NCBI RefSeq assembly: GCF_014641615.1
Contig: NZ_BMIB01000004.1
Location: 620,001-684,000, forward strand
Reading direction: 5' to 3'
Length of the DNA stretch: 64,000 nt
DNA from: Filimonas zeae
GTDB lineage: Bacteria > Bacteroidota > Bacteroidia > Chitinophagales > Chitinophagaceae
Part shown: positions 25,107-32,931 of the stretch, in pieces
How positions within the stretch are numbered: position 1 is the stretch's first letter
Layout: every line of letters begins with the position of its first letter
The notes under the pieces: model-generated
Seen by the model: the letters and a program-made list of their open reading frames with translations, nothing else
What the model was told of the DNA's origin: nothing
Database searches by the model: none
Translations under genes and position numbers: made by a program

Positions 25107-26129
25107 ATGGCTAGCAACGTAACGATTACTGACATAGCAAAAGAACTCAACACAACGCCCGCAACCGTATCGCGGGCACTGAACAACCATCCCTCCATCA
25201 GCGAAGAAACGCGTACACGCGTACTGGAAGCCGCTAAACGACTCAATTACCGCCCCAATACCATCGCCAGCTCACTGCGCAGCGGCAAAAGCCACCTGAT
25301 AGGTGTATTAATACCCAGCGCCAAAATCAACTTTTTTGGTTCGGTAGTACACGGTATTGAAAGTCTGGCCAGTCAGCACGGTTACAACGTACTGATTTAC
25401 CAGTCTAACGAGAAAAGAGAGTTTGAGCAAAAAGGATTACAGGCCTTTTTAAACGCGCGCGTAGATGGAATTCTGGTATCTATGGCCAAGGAAACGCATG
25501 ATTATACCCATTTCCGGGAGGTAAAAGCTACCGGCACACCGCTGGTATTTTTCGACCGGGTAAATGATGATCTGAACGTACCCTCCGTAGTAATTGACGA
25601 CTACAAAGGTGCTTTCTGCGCCACAGAACATCTGATAAAAAAAGGTTACCAGCGTATAGCCCACATAGCGGGTCCCCAGCATATTAAATTGTTCAACAAT
25701 CGTTTACGCGGTTATCTGGGTGCACTGCAGGCTTACAACCTGCCTATTGACTTTAACATTATATATACCGGCGACATTTCTATTGAAGCCGGGAAAAGAG
25801 CCGTTGAGCACTTTTTAACACTAGAAAAGAAACCCGATGCTGTTTTTTCAGTGGAAGACTTCACCGCCCTCGGCGCCATGAAGGCCCTGAAAGAACATGA
25901 TATATCCATACCCGATCAGTTTGGAGTGATAGGCTTTGCCAATGAAGAGTTTGGCGAGCATACCACCCCTTCTCTTTCCACCCTGGACCAGCAAACGGTG
26001 GCTATGGGAGAAGCGGCTTTTAAACTATTATTTGAACAAATCAACATGAAAACAAGCGAAAACATGCAACCCCGAAAAATCGTACTCGACCCTATTCCTG
26101 TGTTCCGGCAGTCTTCTGCCCACCCTTAG
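25107..26129 (+). CDS. LacI-family transcriptional regulator of the galactan locus
   Basis: 340 residues. The N-terminal helix-turn-helix (VTITDIAKELNTTPATVSRALNNHPSISEETRTRVLEAAKRLNYRPN) and the hinge helix (IASSLRSGKS) are typical. The sugar-binding domain follows (LIGVLIPSAKINFFGSVVHGIESLA ... VFFDRVNDDLNVPSVVIDDYKGAF ... TPSLSTLDQQTVAMGEAAFKLLFEQI). It lies 70 nt before susC in the same direction, and LacI-type operators are found in front of both genes, so it probably represses the locus until a galactan-derived sugar binds. The inducer cannot be read from sequence. Confidence 0.93.
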   Translation: MASNVTITDIAKELNTTPATVSRALNNHPSISEETRTRVLEAAKRLNYRPNTIASSLRSGKSHLIGVLIPSAKINFFGSVVHGIESLASQHGYNVLIYQSNEKREFEQKGLQAFLNARVDGILVSMAKETHDYTHFREVKATGTPLVFFDRVNDDLNVPSVVIDDYKGAFCATEHLIKKGYQRIAHIAGPQHIKLFNNRLRGYLGALQAYNLPIDFNIIYTGDISIEAGKRAVEHFLTLEKKPDAVFSVEDFTALGAMKALKEHDISIPDQFGVIGFANEEFGEHTTPSLSTLDQQTVAMGEAAFKLLFEQINMKTSENMQPRKIVLDPIPVFRQSSAHP

Positions 26130-26152
26130 CAAAGGGATTTTTTATTCCGTTA

Positions 26153-26166
26153 TGCAAACGTTTACA
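26153..26166. promoter_or_regulatory. perfect LacI-type operator before susC
   Basis: TGCAAACGTTTACA fits TGnAAnCGnTTnCA at every fixed position. It lies 33 nt before the chosen susC start. The in-frame ATG at 26152 lies at the edge of this site, which argues against that ATG as the start of translation. Confidence 0.7.
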
Positions 26167-26199
26167 CATTACACAAACCAAATACAAACCAGTAATCCC

Positions 26200-29172
26200 A
26201 TGAAAGAATTGCCAGGTAATTCTATGGCACAACAGGCCCGTTATGGCCTGAAAAGGTGTCTTACCAGGGTAAAGCAAATCCTGCCTGCTCTTTTTATCCT
26301 TGCATCGTTAAGTGCTCCGGCGCAGCAAAAACCGGTTAGCGGTTCTGTTACCAATGCCGAAAACAAACCGATGGAAGGTGTTTCTGTACTCTTAAAAGGT
26401 AAAACCAAGGGTACCCAAACCAGGGCAGACGGAACCTTCACCATCAGCGCGGCTGAAGGTGATACCCTCGTTTTTGAATACATAGGCTTTGCCACCCAGA
26501 GCATTGCCGTAAACGGCAGCGCTATACGTGTTCACCTGTCCCCCGACAAGCAGAACACCTTAAATGATGTAGTAGTAATTGGTTACGGTTCCCGCTCTAA
26601 AAAAGACCTTACGGGTTCTGTGGCTTCTGTTACCTCTAAAGACTTCCAGCAGGGAGCCGTTACCACGCCCGACCAGCTGGTAACCGGTAAAGTTGCCGGT
26701 GTGGTAATCACCCCCAACGGCGGTGCACCTGGTGCAGGTGGTACCATCCGCGTACGCGGCGGCACTTCATTAAGCGCCAGCAACAACCCGCTGATTGTAA
26801 TTGATGGAGTGCCTATGACCAACGATGCGGTGTCTGGCGTAGCCAACCCGTTAAGCCTCATCAACCCCAACGATATTGAATCGTTCAACATACTCAAAGA
26901 TGCCTCTGCTACCGCTATTTATGGTAACCGGGCATCTAACGGCGTTATCCTTATCACTACCAAAAGTGGTTCTTCGGGCAAACTCAAACTCAATTTCAAC
27001 TCAGTACTGTCTCAATCCGTAAAAAGAAATGAAATTGATGTGGTGAAAGCTGATGAGTACCGTGCAATAGTGAATGAAAAGGGTACCGCCAGTGAAAAAG
27101 CAATGCTGGGTAAAGCAAATACCAACTGGCAGGATGAAATTTATCAGAAAGCATTTGGTGGCGACTATAACCTGAGTGCAACCGGCGGCATCAAAAAACT
27201 CCCTTACCGCTTGTCGGCCGGTTACACTTACCAGGATGGTATTTTAAAAACCAGCAACATGAAAAGGACCTCTGTAAGCTTAAACCTTACACCGTCCTTC
27301 TTCAACAACACTTTAAAAGTTAACATAAATCTGAAAGGCGTTTATCAGAAAACCAGGTTTGCCGATGAAGGGGCTATAGGCGCAGCCATTGGCTTCGACC
27401 CTACACAGCCTGTTCACATTAGCAACCAGTACGGTAACTACTACGAGTGGGTTAATGCAGCAGGGATACCGATCGAACTGGCTACTAAAAACCCGGTTGC
27501 CCGTTTAATGCTAAATTCCAGCCTGAGCGACGTTTACCGTAGCATAGGAAGCATTAAACTGGACTATAAACTGCCTTTCTTTCCTGCTATCACCGCAACA
27601 CTGAATGGTGGTTACGATATCTCTAAAACAGAGGGTAATACCTTCATTCCTGCTTACGCAGCCCTGAGCTATCAGCGTGGTGGTTCCAGAACAAATTACA
27701 CCCAGCGCAGAAATGACAAGTTGTTAGATTTTTACCTTACCTACGCCAAAGACCTGAGAGCAATAGAAAGCCGTCTGGATGCAACGGTGGGTTACTCTTA
27801 CCAGACTTTCTTCCGCGGTGCGCCTTCTTACCCTGTTCAGGATGCTAAAGGCAATACGTTGCAAACACAAATTGCAGACTCTACCGATAACACGTTACTG
27901 TCTGTATTTGCCCGTTTCAACTACACGTTCAAAAACAAATACCTGTTAACGGCTTCTATCCGCCGCGATGGTACTTCACGCTTCAGCCCTAACAACAGAT
28001 GGGGTAACTTCCCTTCTGCCGCACTGGCCTGGAAAATGAAGGAAGAAGACTTTATGAAAGGTATTACATGGCTGTCCGATCTGAAGCTGCGTGCCGGCTT
28101 TGGTATTACCGGTAACCAGGAAATAGGCTCTTACTATCCCTACCTGCCTATTTATGTTCCGGGTGCAGACAACGTACAGTATCCGTTTGGCAATGGTGCA
28201 ATAATCACTTACCGCCCCAACCCATACGATGCCAACATTAAATGGGAAACTACTACTGCCTGGAACGCAGGTGTTGACTATGGTTTCCTGAGCAACCGCA
28301 TCAGCGGTACTTTGGACTTCTATTACAAAAAAACCAAAGATCTGTTAGCCGCAGTACCTCCTGCAGCAGGTGCCAACCTGGGTAACAGCGTACTTACCAA
28401 CGTAGGTAACATTGAAAGCAAGGGTGTGGAACTGGCCATCAACGCAAGCATTATTGACAAAGGACCATTCACCTGGAAAGCCAACTTCAACATCGCTTAT
28501 AACGATATCAAAATTCTGAAACTGAGCAATAACGACAGCGCTTCAGTAGGTATCCGCACAGGCGGTATCGGTGGTGGTACCGGTAACATGATTCAGATTA
28601 ACACTGTAGGCTATGCGCCACAGGCGTTCTATGTATACAAGCAGGTATACGATGCCAACGGCAAACCGGTAGAAGGTGTGTTTAACAAAGACGATAAAGG
28701 CGATATGTTTTACCGTTACAAATCTGCCAACCCCAAACTTACCATGGGCTTCACTTCCCAATTTGCGTATAAAAAATGGGATATGTCTTTCGTAATGCGC
28801 AGCAACATTGGCAACTACGTATACAACAACGTTAAATCAGGCGGCGGCGCTTACAACAGCATCAGCACCGGTGCAGGTTATATTGGCAACGTAAACAGCG
28901 ATTATCTGAATACCCGTTTCCAGAACAGTCAGTTCTTCTCCGATTACTATATCGAGAATGCCTCTTTCCTGAGAATGGATAACCTGTCGTTCGGTTACAA
29001 CTTCGGCAGCATTCTGCGTCAGAAGGCCACCTTACGCCTCAGCGCTGTTGTACAAAACGTGTTTGTTATTACCAAATACTCTGGTCTGGACCCTGAAATT
29101 TATTCAGGTATCGACAACAACGCTTATCCAAGACCGCGTATTTACTCTGTAGGCATTAATCTGACTTATTAA
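26200..29172 (+). CDS. SusC/RagA-type TonB-linked outer membrane transporter
   Basis: 990 residues from ATG 26200. A long basic N-terminus leads into a signal peptide ending near SAPAQQ. A CarboxypepD_reg-like domain follows (VSGSVTNAENKPMEGVSVLLKGK...), then a TonB box region (LNDVVVIGYGSRSKKDLTGSVASV), the plug domain (IRVRGGTSLSASNNPLIVIDGVPM; SFNILKDASATAIYGNRASNGVILITTK) and a 22-strand barrel with a C-terminal aromatic (GINLTY). It imports oligosaccharides with the SusD partner encoded 18 nt downstream. The start at 26152 was rejected because it lies in the operator. Confidence 0.95.
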   Translation: MKELPGNSMAQQARYGLKRCLTRVKQILPALFILASLSAPAQQKPVSGSVTNAENKPMEGVSVLLKGKTKGTQTRADGTFTISAAEGDTLVFEYIGFATQSIAVNGSAIRVHLSPDKQNTLNDVVVIGYGSRSKKDLTGSVASVTSKDFQQGAVTTPDQLVTGKVAGVVITPNGGAPGAGGTIRVRGGTSLSASNNPLIVIDGVPMTNDAVSGVANPLSLINPNDIESFNILKDASATAIYGNRASNGVILITTKSGSSGKLKLNFNSVLSQSVKRNEIDVVKADEYRAIVNEKGTASEKAMLGKANTNWQDEIYQKAFGGDYNLSATGGIKKLPYRLSAGYTYQDGILKTSNMKRTSVSLNLTPSFFNNTLKVNINLKGVYQKTRFADEGAIGAAIGFDPTQPVHISNQYGNYYEWVNAAGIPIELATKNPVARLMLNSSLSDVYRSIGSIKLDYKLPFFPAITATLNGGYDISKTEGNTFIPAYAALSYQRGGSRTNYTQRRNDKLLDFYLTYAKDLRAIESRLDATVGYSYQTFFRGAPSYPVQDAKGNTLQTQIADSTDNTLLSVFARFNYTFKNKYLLTASIRRDGTSRFSPNNRWGNFPSAALAWKMKEEDFMKGITWLSDLKLRAGFGITGNQEIGSYYPYLPIYVPGADNVQYPFGNGAIITYRPNPYDANIKWETTTAWNAGVDYGFLSNRISGTLDFYYKKTKDLLAAVPPAAGANLGNSVLTNVGNIESKGVELAINASIIDKGPFTWKANFNIAYNDIKILKLSNNDSASVGIRTGGIGGGTGNMIQINTVGYAPQAFYVYKQVYDANGKPVEGVFNKDDKGDMFYRYKSANPKLTMGFTSQFAYKKWDMSFVMRSNIGNYVYNNVKSGGGAYNSISTGAGYIGNVNSDYLNTRFQNSQFFSDYYIENASFLRMDNLSFGYNFGSILRQKATLRLSAVVQNVFVITKYSGLDPEIYSGIDNNAYPRPRIYSVGINLTY

Positions 29173-29190
29173 CCACAACACTTACACCAA

Positions 29191-30768
29191 ATGACCATAA
29201 AATCATTATCCATTATAGCAGCTATTGCTGCAATCAGTGCCGGAGCCGTTTCCTGTACCAAAGATCTGAACCGCAGCCCGTATGTGCTGGAGACATCAGA
29301 AACCATTTACAAAGACCCGGTTAAAATAAAAGGCGTACTTGCTAAACTATATGGTAGCCTTGCTTTAAGCGGTCAGACTTATGAAGATGCTGCCCAGAAC
29401 GATCTGGCAGGTGAAGACCCTGGTAACACGGTATTCCTCCGCACGTACTGGAGCTTACAGGAATTGCCTACAGAAGAAGCCATCATAGGCTGGAACAACG
29501 CCGATCAACAGGCGTATCATAACCTGAGCTGGACCGCTAACGGCACCTTCCTCAAGTTTATGTACGACCGTATTTATTTTGGTATTGGCATTTGTAACGA
29601 GTTCTTACGTCAAACGCCTGACGATAAAATGAGCATCTTCTCTGCCAGCGTTCAGAATGACATCAAAAACTATCGTCATGAAGCCCGCTTCCTGCGTGCG
29701 TTTTATTACTGGACAGCTATTGATATGTTTGGTAACGTACCTTTTGTTACTGAAAACGATCCTGTAGGTATTTTTCAACCACCACAAAAATCACGTGCAG
29801 AAGTATTTCAGTATATCGAAACAGAACTGAAAGAGTTAGAAAACCTGTTACCCGATGCACGTACCAATGAATACGGCCGCGTAGACAAAGGTGCCGCCTG
29901 GATGCTGCTGGCTAAACTGTATCTGAATGCACAGGTATACACCGGCACTGCTAAAAATGCAGAAACCATTACGTATGCCAATAAAGTAATTGGTGCCAAC
30001 TATCAGTTAAGCAGCAATTATGCAGATGTATTTAAAGCAGATAACCATCTGAGCAGCGAAATCGTTTTCCCAATACTGGCAGATGGTACCACCTCGCAGT
30101 CTTACGGTAACACCACCTTTATTGTATTAAGTGCATTAGGTGGTTCTATGTCAGAGGCCAACTATGGCGTAAGCACCAAGTGGGCAGGCATGCGCGCTAC
30201 CAAAAACCTGGTAAACCTGTTTCCGGATGCTATTGGTTCAACAGACAAACGCGCCATGTTTTATACAGCAGGGCAAACGCTGGACATTACCAATGTAGCA
30301 GAATTCACCCAGGGATATGCAGTTCCTAAATTCAGCAATATGACTTCAACCGGTGTTGCCGGCAAAAACGGTCGCTTTGTAGATACCGACTTCCCCATGT
30401 TCCGCCTGGCAGATGCGTACCTGATGTATGCAGAAGCTGTGGTAAGAAGCAGTGGCGATAAAACACAGGCAGTAAACTACATTAACCTGCTGCGCAACCG
30501 TGCTTATGGTAACGCATCCGGCAATATCAGCGCCAACGATCTTACGCTGGACTTTATGCTGGCAGAGCGCGGCAGAGAATTGTACTGGGAGGCTACCCGC
30601 CGTACCGATCTGGTGCGTTTTGGTAAGCTTACAGATGCCAGCTACCTGTGGCCTTTTAAAGGTGGCGTTGCACAAGGCAGAGGTGTTGATAGCAGGTTTA
30701 ATCTGTATCCTATCCCCACCTCCGATCTTATTGCCAACCGTAATCTGAAACAAACCACCGGGTACTAA
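29191..30768 (+). CDS. SusD/RagB-family glycan-binding lipoprotein
   Basis: 525 residues. A lipoprotein signal with the acylated Cys in GAVSCTKDL (~22) anchors it to the outer membrane surface, where it caps the SusC barrel. SusD features: the TPR-like N-terminal helices (IYKDPVKIKGVLAKLYGSLALSGQ), ARFLRAFYYWTAIDMFGNVPFVTE, the AYLMYAEAVVRS helix and ERGRELYWEATRRTDLVRFGKL at the end, finishing with NLYPIPTSDLIANRNLKQTTGY. Confidence 0.95.
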   Translation: MTIKSLSIIAAIAAISAGAVSCTKDLNRSPYVLETSETIYKDPVKIKGVLAKLYGSLALSGQTYEDAAQNDLAGEDPGNTVFLRTYWSLQELPTEEAIIGWNNADQQAYHNLSWTANGTFLKFMYDRIYFGIGICNEFLRQTPDDKMSIFSASVQNDIKNYRHEARFLRAFYYWTAIDMFGNVPFVTENDPVGIFQPPQKSRAEVFQYIETELKELENLLPDARTNEYGRVDKGAAWMLLAKLYLNAQVYTGTAKNAETITYANKVIGANYQLSSNYADVFKADNHLSSEIVFPILADGTTSQSYGNTTFIVLSALGGSMSEANYGVSTKWAGMRATKNLVNLFPDAIGSTDKRAMFYTAGQTLDITNVAEFTQGYAVPKFSNMTSTGVAGKNGRFVDTDFPMFRLADAYLMYAEAVVRSSGDKTQAVNYINLLRNRAYGNASGNISANDLTLDFMLAERGRELYWEATRRTDLVRFGKLTDASYLWPFKGGVAQGRGVDSRFNLYPIPTSDLIANRNLKQTTGY

Positions 30769-30794
30769 TTGTATCACCCATTCAAAAAGATTGT

Positions 30795-31862
30795 ATGAAA
30801 CAAATCATATTCACATTATTTTCTCTGGCGCTGCTGGCCTCCTGTAAAAAGGATGAAACCCGTGCAGTATACCACGAGCCTTCCGAACTGCTGGAACTTA
30901 CCAGCAGCGCAAACACAGTAACACTGGACAGCTCTAAAAAACAGCAAACAGCTATCAGCTTTAACTGGAACAAAGTAAGCTATGGCATTAATGCAGAAAT
31001 TACCTACACCCTGCAGCTGGATGTTGCAGGTGGTGATTTTAGCAAACCACAGGAAGTAATTATTGGTAACGATACCACCAGCGCCAGCTTTACCCATGTT
31101 GCGTTTAACACCCTGGCACTGGCAGTAGGTATAAGACCTAATGCTTCCGGCGCTATGCAGGTACGGGTAAAAGCTCAGGTGCAGCAAAACGGCATTACCG
31201 GCGGCCCATCCAGCATACCTCCGGTATACGCTGATGTTAAAACCGTTAATGTTACCACCTATCCACCGCCAGATGCGCCTCTGATGTATCTGAGCGGACA
31301 GTTTAATGGATGGCCTACCGGAGGCGCTCCTATAGCAGATACAGGATTTACTGGTGCCTATGAGGGCTACATTTACGTAGGGCCAGCTATATCAGATTAT
31401 CAGTTTAAAATTCTGGTAGAGAAAGATTGGGCTAAAACTTATGCGCTTGATAAAAGCGACAACACCAAAATGATAGCAACTGCTGGCGGAGCAGGCGACA
31501 ACCTGTTTACCGCAGGCAAAGGTTATTATCAGATAAAAGCCAACACTCAAACCTTAAAATGGGAAGCCAACATTGCAACATGGGGCCTGGTAGGTGATGC
31601 AGTAAGTGATAACTGGACAACCAATGTTCCTATGACATATGACGCTACTACACAAGTATGGTCTGTAACCACTACCGTAAAGCAAACCGGTCAATGGAAG
31701 TTCTGGGCAAACCAGGCATGGACGCTTAACTACGGCATCAGAAATGGCGCACTGGTACTGGACGGTCCTTCTTTTGCAGCACCTGCAACAGAAGGCACTT
31801 ACAAAATAACGCTGAACCTGAGCAATCCTGCTAAGTACACGTATTCCATTATCAAACAATAA
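30795..31862 (+). CDS. SusE-like surface glycan-binding lipoprotein
   Basis: 355 residues. Lipoprotein signal with Cys in LLASCKKDE. An N-terminal SusE-type Ig-like domain (SANTVTLDSSKKQQTAISFNWNKVSYGINAEITYTLQLD...) is followed by two beta-sandwich, carbohydrate-binding-like units with the pattern LMYLSGQFNGW... and WGLVGDAVSDNWTTNVPMTYD, as in SusE/SusF. It lies between susD and the GH53 gene, the expected place for a surface glycan-binding protein. The exact ligand is inferred from the GH53 neighbour. Confidence 0.88.
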   Translation: MKQIIFTLFSLALLASCKKDETRAVYHEPSELLELTSSANTVTLDSSKKQQTAISFNWNKVSYGINAEITYTLQLDVAGGDFSKPQEVIIGNDTTSASFTHVAFNTLALAVGIRPNASGAMQVRVKAQVQQNGITGGPSSIPPVYADVKTVNVTTYPPPDAPLMYLSGQFNGWPTGGAPIADTGFTGAYEGYIYVGPAISDYQFKILVEKDWAKTYALDKSDNTKMIATAGGAGDNLFTAGKGYYQIKANTQTLKWEANIATWGLVGDAVSDNWTTNVPMTYDATTQVWSVTTTVKQTGQWKFWANQAWTLNYGIRNGALVLDGPSFAAPATEGTYKITLNLSNPAKYTYSIIKQ

Positions 31863-31885
31863 CCCGGTAAAAGCATAAGAATAAA

Positions 31886-32914
31886 ATGAAAAATGTATTC
31901 CTCGCAGCCGCCGTAGCACTGATAGCAGGCACCGGTTGTAAAAAATATGATATGCCCTCCAACGTTCCCACTCCACACCCTTATGTGCAGGAGTTAACTA
32001 TGGGGGCGGATGTAAGCTGGATTACCCAGATGGAAGATGCCGGCAAGAAGTTTTACGATACAACCGGTACAGAAAAAGAAGGCATTCAGCTAATGAAAGA
32101 GCTGGGTGTAAAAGCCATCCGTTTGCGCGTATGGGTAAACCCCGCTAACCGCTACAATGGCCTGGCAGATGTCCTGGCTAAAGCAGAACGCGTTAAGGCA
32201 GCCGGTATGAAACTGATGATCGATTTTCATTACAGCGACTCATGGGCCGATCCTGCGCAGCAGGTAAAGCCTGCCACCTGGGCTGCTGCTGATTTCAACG
32301 GCCTGAAAGATTCAGTGTATAACCACACACTGCATGTATTGGGTGCGTTAAAAGCCAGAAACATTGTTCCTGAATGGGTACAAGTGGGTAACGAAACCAA
32401 CGATGGCATGTTATGGCCCGATGGCAAAGCGTCTATCAACATGGCCAATTTTGCGGCATTAATTAATGCAGGCTACAATGCAGTTAAAGCCAACGACACT
32501 ACTTCCAAAGTAATTGTACACATGGCTAATGGTTATAACAATACCATCTTCCGCTGGTTGTACGATGGTCTTACTACCAATAATGCTAAGTACGACATCA
32601 TTGGCATGTCTTTATACGTGGAAGAAACCACCTGGCCTACCCTTAACCAACAGTGTGAGGCCAACATGAAAGATGTAATTGTACGTTATAACAAAGATGT
32701 AATGCTGTGCGAAATAGGTATGCCTGCCACCAGCGGCGCTGCCTGTAAGCGTTTCATTGAAGATATTACCGAAAAAGTGTACCACCTGCCCAACCGCAGA
32801 GGCTTAGGACTGTTCTATTGGGAACCCCAGGCTTACGATAGCTGGGAAGGCTATAAACTGGGTGCTTTTACCGACCAGGGCAGACCAACTTCCGCACTGG
32901 AAGCGTTTAAATAG
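31886..32914 (+). CDS. GH53 endo-beta-1,4-galactanase, lipoprotein
   Basis: 342 residues. It cleaves beta-1,4-galactan, the side chain of pectic rhamnogalacturonan I and of type I arabinogalactan. A lipoprotein Cys (GTGCKKYD, C18) suggests surface or periplasmic anchoring. GH53 family signatures: MGADVSWI (~39), GVKAIRLRVWVNP (~74-86), LMIDFHYSDSWADP (~110-123), the acid/base E170 in WVQVGNETNDG and the nucleophile E276 in VMLCEIGMP. It is close to the minimal catalytic domain. It sits between the SusE-like gene and the GH-A hydrolase, 17 nt before the latter. Confidence 0.94.
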   Translation: MKNVFLAAAVALIAGTGCKKYDMPSNVPTPHPYVQELTMGADVSWITQMEDAGKKFYDTTGTEKEGIQLMKELGVKAIRLRVWVNPANRYNGLADVLAKAERVKAAGMKLMIDFHYSDSWADPAQQVKPATWAAADFNGLKDSVYNHTLHVLGALKARNIVPEWVQVGNETNDGMLWPDGKASINMANFAALINAGYNAVKANDTTSKVIVHMANGYNNTIFRWLYDGLTTNNAKYDIIGMSLYVEETTWPTLNQQCEANMKDVIVRYNKDVMLCEIGMPATSGAACKRFIEDITEKVYHLPNRRGLGLFYWEPQAYDSWEGYKLGAFTDQGRPTSALEAFK

Positions 32915-32931
32915 ATCTAAACAATAAGAAT

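Noticed and set aside
26152..26199. ATG at 26152 as the susC start
   Set aside because: The ATG lies at the edge of a perfect LacI operator, and the chosen ATG at 26200 gives a normal signal peptide.
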